64,000 nt of DNA, from NCBI GenBank assembly GCA_964057225.1, contig CAXKVF010000091.1:62001-126000 (forward strand). Direction: 5' to 3'. Positions 23,757 to 38,011 of this stretch are shown here, one piece after another (positions within the stretch are counted from its first letter, which is position 1; every line of letters begins with the position of its first letter). The position numbers were made by a program, and so were the translations under genes. The notes beneath the pieces are model-generated. The model saw only the letters and a program-made list of their open reading frames with translations. It made no database searches and was not told the DNA's origin. Source of the stretch: Auanema rhodensis (lineage: Eukaryota; Nematoda; Chromadorea; Rhabditida; Rhabditidae).

Positions 23757-26044
23757 GCATGGTAACCATGACTTTGAAATTTACGTGAACTTTAATTTAT
23801 GCTAATTAAATGTACACGTGATGTGCACTTGGTATGTAACTCGCTTCACGTGAAAGATAAAGAGATGCGGTTTTCAAAATTAGATTCCCCATGTCCATAT
23901 TAGTCTGAAAACAAATTTTTATTGATATTGGTGCATGGTAACCATGACTTTGAAATTTACGTGAACTTTAATTTATGCTAATTAAATGTACACGTGATGT
24001 GCACTTGGTATGTAACTCGCTTCACATGAAAGATAAAGAGATGCGGTTTTCAAAATTAGATTTCCCATGTCCATATTAGTCTAAAAACAAATTTTTATTG
24101 ATATTGGTTCATGGTAACCATGACTTTGAAATTTACGTGAACTTTAATTTATGCTAATTAAATGTACACGTGATGTGCACTTGGTATGTAACTCGCTTCA
24201 CGTGAAAGATAAAGAGATGCGGTTTTCAAAATTAGATTCCCCATGTCCATATTAGTCTAAAAACAAATTTTTATTGATATTGGTGCATGGTAACCATGAC
24301 TTTGAAATTTACGTGAACTTTAATTTATGCTAATTAAATGTACACGTGATGTGCACTTGGTATGTAACTCGCTTCACGTGAAAGATAAAGAGATGCGGTT
24401 TTCAAAATTAGATTCCCCATGTCCATATTAGTCTAAAAACAAATTTTTATTGATATTGGTGCATGGTAACCATGACTTTGAAATTTACGTGAACTTTAAT
24501 TTATGCTAATTAAATGTACACGTGATGTGCACTTGGTATGTAACTCGCTTCACGTGAAAGATAAAGAGATGCGGTTTTCAAAATTAGATTCCCCATGTCC
24601 ATATTAGTCTAAAAACAAATTTTTATTGATATTGCTTCATGGTAACCATGACTTTGAAATTTACGTGAACTTTAATTTATGCTAATTAAATGTACACGTG
24701 ATGTGCACTTGGTATGTAACTCGCTTCACGTGAAAGATAAAGAGATGCGGTTTTCAAAATTAGATTCCCCATGTCCATATTAGTCTAAAAACAAATTTTT
24801 ATTGATATTGGTTCATGGTAACCATGACTTTGAAATTTACGTGAACTTTAGTTTATGCTAATTAAATGTACACGTGATGTGCACTTGGTATGTAACTCGC
24901 TTCACGTGAAAGATAAAGAGATGCGGTTTTCAAAATTAGATTCCCCATGTCCATATTAGTCTAAAAACAAATTTTTATTGATATTGGTGCATGGTAACCA
25001 TGACTTTGAAATTTACGTGAACTTTAATTTATGCTAATTAAATGTACACGTGATGTGCACTTGGTATGTAACTCGCTTCACGTGAAAGATAAAGAGATGC
25101 GGTTTTCAAAATTAGATTCCCCATGTCCATATTAGTCTAAAAACAAATTTTTATTGATATTGGTGCATGGTAACCATGACTTTGAATTTTACGTGAACTT
25201 TAATTTATGCTAATTAAATGTACACGTGATGTGCACTTGGTATGTAACTCGCTTCACGTGAAAGATAAAGAGATGCGGTTTTCAAAATTAGATTCCCCAT
25301 GTCCATATTAGTCTAAAAACAAATTTTTATTGATATTGGTTCATGGTAACCATGACTTTGAAATTTACGTGAACTTTAATTTATGCTAATTAAATGTACA
25401 CGTGATGTGCACTTGGTATGTAACTCGCTTCACGTGAAAGATAAAGAGATGCGGTTTTCAAAATTAGATTCTTCATGTCCATATTAGTCTAAAAACAAAT
25501 TTTTATTGATATTGGTGCATGGTAACCATGACTTTGAATTTTACGTGAACTTTAATTTATGCTAATTAAATGTACACGTGATGTGCACTTGGTATGTAAC
25601 TCGCTTCACGTGAAAGATAAAGAGATGCGGTTTTCAAAATTAGATTCCCCATGTCCATATTAGTCTAAAAACAAATTTTTATTGATATTGGTTCATGGTA
25701 ACCATGACTTTGAAATTTACGTGAACTTTAGTTTATGCTAAATAAATGTACACGTGATGTGCACTTGGTATGTAACTCGCTTCACGTGAAAGATAAAGAG
25801 ATGCGGTTTTCAAAATTTGATTCCCCATGTCCATATTAGTCTAAAAACAAATTTTTATTGATATTGGTGCATGGTAACCATGACTTTGAAATTTACGTGA
25901 ACTTTAATTTATGCTAATTAAATGTACACGTGATGTGCACTTGGTATGTAACTCGCTTCACGTGAAAGATAAAGAGATGCGGTTTTCAAAATTAGATTCC
26001 CCATGTCCATATTAGTCTAAAAACAAATTTTTATTGATATTGGT
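23757..26044. repeat. A151G-anchored HOR unit, 13 monomers
   Basis: Order: A151G; G94A+C131T; T1; plain; plain; G175C-preceded; T1+A39G; plain; A23T; T1+C132T+C133T; A23T; T1+A39G+T50A+A126T; plain. It spans 2288 bp between anchors 23907 and 26195. It is nearly identical in order to the unit at 27453. Confidence 0.92.
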
Positions 26045-27452
26045 GCATGGTAACCATGACTTTGAAATTTACGTGAACTTTAATTTATGCTAATTAAATG
26101 TACACGTGATGTGCACTTGGTATGTAACTCGCTTCACGTGAAAGATAAAGAGATGCGGTTTTCAAAATTAGATTCCCCATGTCCATATTAGTCTGAAAAC
26201 AAATTTTTATTGATATTGGTGCATGGTAACCATGACTTTGAAATTTACGTGAACTTTAATTTATGCTAATTAAATGTACACGTGATGTGCACTTGGTATG
26301 TAACTCGCTTCACATGAAAGATAAAGAGATGCGGTTTTCAAAATTAGATTTCCCATGTCCATATTAGTCTAAAAACAAATTTTTATTGATATTGGTTCAT
26401 GGTAACCATGACTTTGAAATTTACGTGAACTTTAATTTATGCTAATTAAATGTACACGTGATGTGCACTTGGTATGTAACTCGCTTCACGTGAAAGATAA
26501 AGAGATGCGGTTTTCAAAATTAGATTCCCCATGTCCATATTAGTCTAAAAACAAATTTTTATTGATATTGGTGCATGGTAACCATGACTTTGAAATTTAC
26601 GTGAACTTTAATTTATGCTAATTAAATGTACACGTGATGTGCACTTGGTATGTAACTCGCTTCACGTGAAAGATAAAGAGATGCGGTTTTCAAAATTAGA
26701 TTCCCCATGTCCATATTAGTCTAAAAACAAATTTTTATTGATATTGGTGCATGGTAACCATGACTTTGAAATTTACGTGAACTTTAATTTATGCTAATTA
26801 AATGTACACGTGATGTGCACTTGGTATGTAACTCGCTTCACGTGAAAGATAAAGAGATGCGGTTTTCAAAATTAGATTCCCCATGTCCATATTAGTCTAA
26901 AAACAAATTTTTATTGATATTGCTTCATGGTAACCATGACTTTGAAATTTACGTGAACTTTAATTTATGCTAATTAAATGTACACGTGATGTGCACTTGG
27001 TATGTAACTCGCTTCACGTGAAAGATAAAGAGATGCGGTTTTCAAAATTAGATTCCCCATGTCCATATTAGTCTAAAAACAAATTTTTATTGATATTGGT
27101 TCATGGTAACCATGACTTTGAAATTTACGTGAACTTTAGTTTATGCTAAATAAATGTACACGTGATGTGCACTTGGTATGTAACTCGCTTCACGTGAAAG
27201 ATAAAGAGATGCGGTTTTCAAAATTTGATTCCCCATGTCCATATTAGTCTAAAAACAAATTTTTATTGATATTGGTGCATGGTAACCATGACTTTGAAAT
27301 TTACGTGAACTTTAATTTATGCTAATTAAATGTACACGTGATGTGCACTTGGTATGTAACTCGCTTCACGTGAAAGATAAAGAGATGCGGTTTTCAAAAT
27401 TAGATTCCCCATGTCCATATTAGTCTAAAAACAAATTTTTATTGATATTGGT
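26045..27452. repeat. A151G-anchored HOR unit, shortened to 8 monomers
   Basis: Same order as its neighbours up to the G175C-preceded monomer, then directly the T1+A39G+T50A+A126T monomer (27101) and one plain copy. Five monomers are missing, from the plain T1+A39G copy to the second A23T copy. A deletion in register between the two related A39G monomers explains this. Anchors are 1408 bp apart (26195 to 27603). Confidence 0.9.
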
Positions 27453-29740
27453 GCATGGTAACCATGACTTTGAAATTTACGTGAACTTTAATTTATGCTA
27501 ATTAAATGTACACGTGATGTGCACTTGGTATGTAACTCGCTTCACGTGAAAGATAAAGAGATGCGGTTTTCAAAATTAGATTCCCCATGTCCATATTAGT
27601 CTGAAAACAAATTTTTATTGATATTGGTGCATGGTAACCATGACTTTGAAATTTACGTGAACTTTAATTTATGCTAATTAAATGTACACGTGATGTGCAC
27701 TTGGTATGTAACTCGCTTCACATGAAAGATAAAGAGATGCGGTTTTCAAAATTAGATTTCCCATGTCCATATTAGTCTAAAAACAAATTTTTATTGATAT
27801 TGGTTCATGGTAACCATGACTTTGAAATTTACGTGAACTTTAATTTATGCTAATTAAATGTACACGTGATGTGCACTTGGTATGTAACTCGCTTCACGTG
27901 AAAGATAAAGAGATGCGGTTTTCAAAATTAGATTCCCCATGTCCATATTAGTCTAAAAACAAATTTTTATTGATATTGGTGCATGGTAACCATGACTTTG
28001 AAATTTACGTGAACTTTAATTTATGCTAATTAAATGTACACGTGATGTGCACTTGGTATGTAACTCGCTTCACGTGAAAGATAAAGAGATGCGGTTTTCA
28101 AAATTAGATTCCCCATGTCCATATTAGTCTAAAAACAAATTTTTATTGATATTGGTGCATGGTAACCATGACTTTGAAATTTACGTGAACTTTAATTTAT
28201 GCTAATTAAATGTACACGTGATGTGCACTTGGTATGTAACTCGCTTCACGTGAAAGATAAAGAGATGCGGTTTTCAAAATTAGATTCCCCATGTCCATAT
28301 TAGTCTAAAAACAAATTTTTATTGATATTGCTTCATGGTAACCATGACTTTGAAATTTACGTGAACTTTAATTTATGCTAATTAAATGTACACGTGATGT
28401 GCACTTGGTATGTAACTCGCTTCACGTGAAAGATAAAGAGATGCGGTTTTCAAAATTAGATTCCCCATGTCCATATTAGTCTAAAAACAAATTTTTATTG
28501 ATATTGGTTCATGGTAACCATGACTTTGAAATTTACGTGAACTTTAGTTTATGCTAATTAAATGTACACGTGATGTGCACTTGGTATGTAACTCGCTTCA
28601 CGTGAAAGATAAAGAGATGCGGTTTTCAAAATTAGATTCCCCATGTCCATATTAGTCTAAAAACAAATTTTTATTGATATTGGTGCATGGTAACCATGAC
28701 TTTGAAATTTACGTGAACTTTAATTTATGCTAATTAAATGTACACGTGATGTGCACTTGGTATGTAACTCGCTTCACGTGAAAGATAAAGAGATGCGGTT
28801 TTCAAAATTAGATTCCCCATGTCCATATTAGTCTAAAAACAAATTTTTATTGATATTGGTGCATGGTAACCATGACTTTGAATTTTACGTGAACTTTAAT
28901 TTATGCTAATTAAATGTACACGTGATGTGCACTTGGTATGTAACTCGCTTCACGTGAAAGATAAAGAGATGCGGTTTTCAAAATTAGATTCCCCATGTCC
29001 ATATTAGTCTAAAAACAAATTTTTATTGATATTGGTTCATGGTAACCATGACTTTGAAATTTACGTGAACTTTAATTTATGCTAATTAAATGTACACGTG
29101 ATGTGCACTTGGTATGTAACTCGCTTCACGTGAAAGATAAAGAGATGCGGTTTTCAAAATTAGATTCTTCATGTCCATATTAGTCTAAAAACAAATTTTT
29201 ATTGATATTGGTGCATGGTAACCATGACTTTGAATTTTACGTGAACTTTAATTTATGCTAATTAAATGTACACGTGATGTGCACTTGGTATGTAACTCGC
29301 TTCACGTGAAAGATAAAGAGATGCGGTTTTCAAAATTAGATTCCCCATGTCCATATTAGTCTAAAAACAAATTTTTATTGATATTGGTTCATGGTAACCA
29401 TGACTTTGAAATTTACGTGAACTTTAGTTTATGCTAAATAAATGTACACGTGATGTGCACTTGGTATGTAACTCGCTTCACGTGAAAGATAAAGAGATGC
29501 GGTTTTCAAAATTTGATTCCCCATGTCCATATTAGTCTAAAAACAAATTTTTATTGATATTGGTGCATGGTAACCATGACTTTGAAATTTACGTGAACTT
29601 TAATTTATGCTAATTAAATGTACACGTGATGTGCACTTGGTATGTAACTCGCTTCACGTGAAAGATAAAGAGATGCGGTTTTCAAAATTAGATTCCCCAT
29701 GTCCATATTAGTCTAAAAACAAATTTTTATTGATATTGGT
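27453..29740. repeat. A151G-anchored HOR unit, 13 monomers, second full copy
   Basis: It repeats the thirteen-class order of 23757-26044; anchors lie at 27603 and 29891, 2288 bp apart. Two full units separated by a shortened one show that the 13-monomer form was amplified before the deletion arose, or was restored by exchange. Confidence 0.92.
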
Positions 29741-31324
29741 GCATGGTAACCATGACTTTGAAATTTACGTGAACTTTAATTTATGCTAATTAAATGTACA
29801 CGTGATGTGCACTTGGTATGTAACTCGCTTCACGTGAAAGATAAAGAGATGCGGTTTTCAAAATTAGATTCCCCATGTCCATATTAGTCTGAAAACAAAT
29901 TTTTATTGATATTGGTGCATGGTAACCATGACTTTGAAATTTACGTGAACTTTAATTTATGCTAATTAAATGTACACGTGATGTGCACTTGGTATGTAAC
30001 TCGCTTCACATGAAAGATAAAGAGATGCGGTTTTCAAAATTAGATTTCCCATGTCCATATTAGTCTAAAAACAAATTTTTATTGATATTGGTTCATGGTA
30101 ACCATGACTTTGAAATTTACGTGAACTTTAATTTATGCTAATTAAATGTACACGTGATGTGCACTTGGTATGTAACTCGCTTCACGTGAAAGATAAAGAG
30201 ATGCGGTTTTCAAAATTAGATTCCCCATGTCCATATTAGTCTAAAAACAAATTTTTATTGATATTGGTGCATGGTAACCATGACTTTGAAATTTACGTGA
30301 ACTTTAATTTATGCTAATTAAATGTACACGTGATGTGCACTTGGTATGTAACTCGCTTCACGTGAAAGATAAAGAGATGCGGTTTTCAAAATTAGATTCC
30401 CCATGTCCATATTAGTCTAAAAACAAATTTTTATTGATATTGGTTCATGGTAACCATGACTTTGAAATTTACGTGAACTTTAGTTTATGCTAATTAAATG
30501 TACACGTGATGTGCACTTGGTATGTAACTCGCTTCACGTGAAAGATAAAGAGATGCGGTTTTCAAAATTAGATTCCCCATGTCCATATTAGTCTAAAAAC
30601 AAATTTTTATTGATATTGGTGCATGGTAACCATGACTTTGAAATTTACGTGAACTTTAATTTATGCTAATTAAATGTACACGTGATGTGCACTTGGTATG
30701 TAACTCGCTTCACGTGAAAGATAAAGAGATGCGGTTTTCAAAATTAGATTCCCCATGTCCATATTAGTCTAAAAACAAATTTTTATTGATATTGGTGCAT
30801 GGTAACCATGACTTTGAATTTTACGTGAACTTTAATTTATGCTAATTAAATGTACACGTGATGTGCACTTGGTATGTAACTCGCTTCACGTGAAAGATAA
30901 AGAGATGCGGTTTTCAAAATTAGATTCCCCATGTCCATATTAGTCTAAAAACAAATTTTTATTGATATTGGTTCATGGTAACCATGACTTTGAAATTTAC
31001 GTGAACTTTAGTTTATGCTAAATAAATGTACACGTGATGTGCACTTGGTATGTAACTCGCTTCACGTGAAAGATAAAGAGATGCGGTTTTCAAAATTTGA
31101 TTCCCCATGTCCATATTAGTCTAAAAACAAATTTTTATTGATATTGGTGCATGGTAACCATGACTTTGAAATTTACGTGAACTTTAATTTATGCTAATTA
31201 AATGTACACGTGATGTGCACTTGGTATGTAACTCGCTTCACGTGAAAGATAAAGAGATGCGGTTTTCAAAATTAGATTCCCCATGTCCATATTAGTCTAA
31301 AAACAAATTTTTATTGATATTGGT
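29741..31324. repeat. A151G-anchored HOR unit, 9 monomers
   Basis: Order: A151G; G94A+C131T; T1; plain; T1+A39G; plain; A23T; T1+A39G+T50A+A126T; plain. One plain, the G175C-preceded copy and the T1+C132T+C133T/A23T pair are missing relative to the 13-monomer form, so at least two separate losses are needed. The next anchor is at 31475, 1584 bp after 29891. Confidence 0.9.
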
Positions 31325-31852
31325 GCATGGTAACCATGACTTTGAAATTTACGTGAACTTTAATTTATGCTAATTAAATGTACACGTGATGTGCACTTGG
31401 TATGTAACTCGCTTCACGTGAAAGATAAAGAGATGCGGTTTTCAAAATTAGATTCCCCATGTCCATATTAGTCTGAAAACAAATTTTTATTGATATTGGT
31501 GCATGGTAACCATGACTTTGAAATTTACGTGAACTTTAATTTATGCTAATTAAATGTACACGTGATGTGCACTTGGTATGTAACTCGCTTCACATGAAAG
31601 ATAAAGAGATGCGGTTTTCAAAATTAGATTCCCCTTGTCCATATTAGTCTAAAAACAAATTTTTATTGATATTGGTGCATGGTAACCATGACTTTGAATT
31701 TTACGTGAACTTTAATTTATGCTAATTAAATGTACACGTGATGTGCACTTGGTATGTAACTCGCTTCACGTGAAAGATAAAGAGATGCGGTTTTCAAAAT
31801 TAGATTCCCCATGTCCATATTAGTCTAAAAACAAATTTTTATTGATATTGGT
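31325..31852. repeat. Transition from A151G units to the alternating block
   Basis: Three monomers: the last A151G anchor (31325), a G94A monomer that now carries A135T instead of the C131T of the preceding units (31501), and an A23T monomer (31677). The switch from C131T to A135T within the second monomer marks the junction between the two higher-order families. Confidence 0.75.
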
Positions 31853-32907
31853 GCATGGTAACCATGACTTTGAGATTTACATGAACTTTAATTTATGCTA
31901 ATTAAATGTACACGTGATGTGCACTTGGTATGTAACTCGCTTCACATGAAAGATAAAGAGATGCGGTTTTCAAAATTAGATTCCCCTTGTCCATATTAGT
32001 CTAAAAACAAATTTTTATTGATATTGGTGCATGGTAACCATGACTTTGAATTTTACGTGAACTTTAATTTATGCTAATTAAATGTACACGTGATGTGCAC
32101 TTGTAATGTAACTCGCTTCACGTGAAAGATAAAGAGATGCGGTTTTCAAAATTAGATTCCCCATGTCCATATTAGTCTAAAAACAAATTTTTATTGATAT
32201 TGGTGCATGGTAACCATGACTTTGAAATTTACATGAACTTTAATTTATGCTAATTAAATGTACACGTGATGTGCACTTGGTATGTAACTCGCTTCACATG
32301 AAAGATAAAGAGATGCGGTTTTCAAAATTAGATTCCCCTTGTCCATATTAGTCTAAAAACAAATTTTTATTGATATTGGTGCATGGTAACCATGACTTTG
32401 AATTTTACGTGAACTTTAATTTATGCTAATTAAATGTACACGTGATGTGCACTTGTAATGTAACTCGCTTCACGTGAAAGATAAAGAGATGCGGTTTTCA
32501 AAATTAGATTCCCCATGTCCATATTAGTCTAAAAACAAATTTTTATTGATATTGGTTCATGGTAACCATGACTTTGAAATTTACGTGAACTTTAATTTAT
32601 GCTAATTAAATGTACACGTGATGTGCACTTGGTATGTAACTCGCTTCACATGAAAGATAAAGAGATGCGGTTTTCAAAATTAGATTCCCCTTGTCCATAT
32701 TAGTCTAAAAACAAATTTTTATTGATATTGGTGCATGGTAACCATGACTTTGAATTTTACGTGAACTTTAATTTATGCTAATTAATGTACACGTGATGTG
32801 CACTTGTAATGTAACTCGCTTCACGTGAAAGATAAAGAGATGCGGTTTTCAAAATTAGATTTCCCATGTCCATATTAGTCTAAAAACAAATTTTTATTGA
32901 TATTGGT
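31853..32907. repeat. Alternating two-class block, second copy
   Basis: Six monomers: G29A-class, A23T/G76T-class, G29A-class, A23T/G76T-class, T1+G94A+A135T, then the monomer at 32733 with the one-A deletion and C131T. This is the order found at 20590-21644, offset 11263 bp (sixty-four monomers less one base). A private 'gagattt' change marks the first monomer of this copy. Confidence 0.9.
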
Positions 32908-35900
32908 TCATGGTAACCATGACTTTGAAATTTACGTGAACTTTAATTTATGCTAATTAAATGTACACGTGATGTGCACTTGGTATGTAACTCGCTTCAC
33001 GTGAAAGATAAAGAGATGCGGTTTTCAAAATTAGATTCCCCATGTCCATATTAGTCTAAAAACAAATTTTTATCGATATTGGTGCATGGTAACCATGACT
33101 TTGAAATTTACGTGAACTTTAATTTATGCTAATTAAATGTACACGTGATGTGCACTTGGTATGTAACTCGCTTCACGTGAAAGATAAAGAGATGCGGTTT
33201 TCAAAATTAGATTCCCCATGTCCATATTAGTCTAAAAACAAATTTTTATTGATATTGGTGCATGGTAACCATGACTTTGAAATTTACGTGAACTTTAATT
33301 TATGCTAATTAAATGTACACGTGATGTGCACTTGGTATGTAACTCGCTTCACGTGAAAGATAAAGAGATGCGGTTTTCAAAATTAGATTCCCCATGTCCA
33401 TATTAGTCTAAAAACAAATTTTTATTGATATTGGTGCATGGTAACCATGACTTTGAAATTTACGTGAACTTTAATTTATGCTAATTAAATGTACACGTGA
33501 TGTGCACTTGGTATGTAACTCGCTTCACGTGAAAGATAAAGAGATGCGGTTTTCAAAATTAGATTCCCCATGTCCATATTAGTCTAAAAACAAATTTTTA
33601 TTGATATTGGTGCATGGTAACCATGACTTTGAATTTTACGTGAACTTTAATTTATGCTAATTAAATGTACACGTGATGTGCACTTGTAATGTAACTCGCT
33701 TCACGTGAAAGATAAAGAGATGCGGTTTTCAAAATTAGATTTCCCATGTCCATATTAGTCTAAAAACAAATTTTTATTGATATTGGTTCATGGTAACCAT
33801 GACTTTGAAATTTACGTGAACTTTAATTTATGCTAATTAAATGTACACGTGATGTGCACTTGGTATGTAACTCGCTTCACGTGAAAGATAAAGAGATGCG
33901 GTTTTCAAAATTAGATTCCCCATGTCCATATTAGTCTAAAAACAAATTTTTATCGATATTGGTGCATGGTAACCATGACTTTGAAATTTACGTGAACTTT
34001 AATTTATGCTAATTAAATGTACACGTGATGTGCACTTGGTATGTAACTCGCTTCACGTGAAAGATAAAGAGATGCGGTTTTCAAAATTAGATTCCCCATG
34101 TCCATATTAGTCTAAAAACAAATTTTTATTGATATTGGTTCATGGTAACCATGACTTTGAAATTTACGTGAACTTTAATTTATGCTAATTAAATGTACAC
34201 GTGATGTGCACTTGGTATGTAACTCGCTTCACGTGAAAGATAAAGAGATGCGGTTTTCAAAATTAGATTCCCCATGTCCATATTAGTCTAAAAACAAATT
34301 TTTATTGATATTGGTGCATGGTAACCATGACTTTGAATTTTACGTGAACTTTAATTTATGCTAATTAAATGTACACGTGATGTGCACTTGGTATGTAACT
34401 CGCTTCACGTGAAAGATAAAGAGATGCGGTTTTCAAAATTAGATTCCCCATGTCCATATTAGTCTAAAAACAAATTTTTATTGATATTGGTTCATGGTAA
34501 CCATGACTTTGAAATTTACGTGAACTTTAATTTATGCTAATTAAATGTACACGTGATGTGCACTTGGTATGTAACTCGCTTCACGTGAAAGATAAAGAGA
34601 AGCGGTTTTCAAAATTAGATTCCCCATGTCCATATTAGTCTAAAAACAAATTTTTATTGATATTGCTTCATGGTAACCATGACTTTGAAATTTACGTGAA
34701 CTTTAATTTATGCTAATTAAATGTACACGTGATGTGCACTTGGTATGTAACTCGCTTCACGTGAAAGATAAAGAGATGCGGTTTTCAAAATTAGATTCCC
34801 CATGTCCATATTAGTCTAAAAACAAATTTTTATTGATATTGGTTCATGGTAACCATGACTTTGAAATTTACGTGAACTTTAATTTATGCTAATTAAATGT
34901 ACACGTGTTGTGCACTTGGTATGTAACTCGCTTCACGTGAAAGATAAAGAGATGCGGTTTTCAAAATTAGATTCCCCATGTCCATATTAGTCTAAAAACA
35001 AATTTTTATTGATATTGGTGCATGGTAACCATGACTTTGAAATTTACGTGAACTTTAATTTATGCTAATTAAATGTACACGTGATGTGCACTTGGTATGT
35101 AACTCGCTTCACGTGAAAGATAAAGAGATGCGGTTTTCAAAATTAGATTCCCCATGTCCATATTAGTCTAAAAACAAATTTTTATTGATATTGGTTCATG
35201 GTAACCATGACTTTGAAATTTACGTGAACTTTAATTTATGCTAATTAAATGTACACGTGATGTGCACTTGGTATGTAACTCGCTTCACGTGAAAGATAAA
35301 GAGATGCGGTTTTCAAAATTAGATTCCCCATGTCCATATTAGTCTAAAAACAAATTTTTATTGATATTGGTGCATGGTAACCATGACTTTGAAATTTACG
35401 TGAACTTTAATTTATGCTAATTAAATGTACACGTGATGTGCACTTGGTATGTAACTCGCTTCACGTGAAAGATAAAGAGATGCGGTTTTCAAAATTAGAT
35501 TCCCCATGTCCATATTAGTCTAAAAACAAATTTTTATTTATATTGGTGCATGGTAACCATGACTTTGAAATTTACGTGAACTTTAATTTATGCTAATTAA
35601 ATGTACACGTGATGTGCACTTGGTATGTAACTCGCTTCACGTGAAAGATAAAGAGATGCGGTTTTCAAAATTAGATTCCCCATGTCCATATTAGTCTAAA
35701 AACAAATTTTTATTGATATTGGTGCATGGTAACCATGACTTTGAATTTTACGTGAACTTTAATTTATGCTAATTAAATGTACACGTGATGTGCACTTGGT
35801 ATGTAACTCGCTTCACGTGAAAGATAAAGAGATGCGGTTTTCAAAATTAGATTCCCCATGTCCATATTAGTCTAAAAACAAATTTTTATTGATATTGGTG

Positions 35901-36075
35901 CATGGTAACCATGACTTTGAAATTTACGTGAACTTTAATTTATGCTAATTAAATGTACACGTGATGTGCACTTGGTATGTAACTCGCTTCACGTGAAAGA
36001 TAAAGAGATGCGGTTTTCAAAATTAGATTCCCCATGTCAATATTAGTCTAAAAACAATTTTTTATTGATATTGGT
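32908..36075. repeat. Mixed monomers, no clear higher-order unit
   Basis: Eighteen monomers. T1+T167C copies at 32908 and 33788 each follow a monomer ending in C131T, a short 880-bp echo. From 34140 plain G1 and T1 copies are mixed with single A23T copies, one T110A copy (34492) and one G175C-preceded copy (34668). Private changes include A65T at 34844 and 'tttatatt' at 35372-35547. No gene or insertion is visible. Confidence 0.75.
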
Positions 36076-38011
36076 TCATGGTAACCATGACTTTGAAATT
36101 TACGTGAACTTTAATTTATGCTAATTAAATGTACACGTGATGTGCACTTGGTATGTAACTCGCTTCACGTGAAAGATAAAGAGATGCGGTTTTCAAGATT
36201 AGATTCCCCATGTCCATATTAGTCTGAAAACAAATTTTTATTGATATTGGTTCATGGTAACCATGACTTTGAAATTTACGTGAACTTTAATTTATGTTAA
36301 TTAAATGTACACGTGATGTGCACTTGGCATGTAACTCGCTTCACGTGAAAGATAAAGAGATGCGGTTTTCAAAATTAGATTCCCCATGTCCATATTAGTC
36401 TAAAAACAAATTTTTATTGATATTGGTGCATGGTAACCATGACTTTGAAATTTACGTGAACTTTAATTTATGCTAATTAAATGTACACGTGATGTGCACT
36501 TGGTATGTAACTCGCTTCACGTGAAAGATAAAGAGATGCGGTTTTCAAAATTAGATTCCCCATGTCCATATTAGTCTAAAAACAAATTTTTATTGATATT
36601 GGTGCATGGTAACCATGACTTTGAAATTTACGTGAACTTTAATTTATGCTAATTAAATGTACACGTGATGTGCACTTGGTATGTAACTCGCTTCACGTGA
36701 AAGATAAAGAGATGCGGTTTTCAAAATTAGATTCCCCATGTCCATATTAGTCTAAAAACAAATTTTTATTGATATTGGTGCATGGTAACCATGACTTTGA
36801 AATTTACGTGAACTTTAATTTATGCTAATTAAATGTACACGTGATGTGCACTTGGTATGTGACTCGCTTCACATGAAAGATAAAGAGATGCGGTTTTCAA
36901 AATTAGATTCCCCTTGTCCATATTAGTCTAAAAACAAATTTTTATTGATATTGGTGCATGGTAACCATGACTTTGAATTTTACGTGAACTTTAATTTATG
37001 CTAATTAAATGTACACGTGATGTGCACTTGGTATGTAACTCGCTTCACGTGAAAGATAAAGAGATGCGGTTTTCAAAATTAGATTTCCCATGTCCATATT
37101 AGTCTAAATACAAATTTTTATTGATATTGGTTCATGGTAACCATGACTTTGAAATTTACGTGAACTTTAATTTATGCTAATTAAATGTACACGTGATGTG
37201 CACTTGGTATGTAACTCGCTTCACGTGAAAGATAAAGAGATGCGGTTTTCAAAATTAGATTCCCCATGTCCATATTAGTCTAAAAACAAATTTTTATTGA
37301 TATTGGTGCATGGTAACCATGACTTTGAAATTTACGTGAACTTTAATTTATGCTAATTAAATGTACACGTGATGTGCACTTGGTATGTAACTCGCTTCAC
37401 ATGAAAGATAAAGAGATGCGGTTTTCAAAATTAGATTCCCCTTGTCCATATTAGTCTAAAAACAAATTTTTATTGATATTGGTGCATGGTAACCATGACT
37501 TTGAATTTTACGTGAACTTTAATTTATGCTAATTAAATGTACACGTGATGTGCACTTGGTATGTAACTCGCTTCACGTGAAAGATAAAGAGATGCGGTTT
37601 TCAAAATTAGATTTCCCATGTCCATATTAGTCTAAAAACAAATTTTTATTGATATTGGTTCATGGTAACCATGACTTTGAAATTTACGTGAACTTTAATT
37701 TATGCTAATTAAATGTACACGTGATGTGCACTTGGTATGTAACTCGCTTCACGTGAAAGATAAAGAGATGCGGTTTTCAAAATTAGATTCCCCATGTCCA
37801 TATTAGTCTAAAAACAAATTTTTATTGATATTGGTGCATGGTAACCATGACTTTGAAATTTACGTGAACTTTAATTTATGCTAATTAAATGTACACGTGA
37901 TGTGCACTTGGTATGTAACTCGCTTCACGTGAAAGATAAAGAGATGCGGTTTTCAAAATTAGATTCCCCATGTCCATATTAGTCTAAAAACAAATTTTTA
38001 TTGATATTGGT
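36076..38011. repeat. A122G+A151G higher-order unit, 11 monomers
   Basis: The anchor monomer has A122G ('tttcaagatt') together with A151G (base 36226). The unit contains a three-monomer motif twice: G94A+A135T; A23T+C131T; T1, at 36780 and again at 37308. The first motif copy adds A154T ('ctaaatac'). The next anchor base is 38162, 1936 bp on. Confidence 0.88.
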
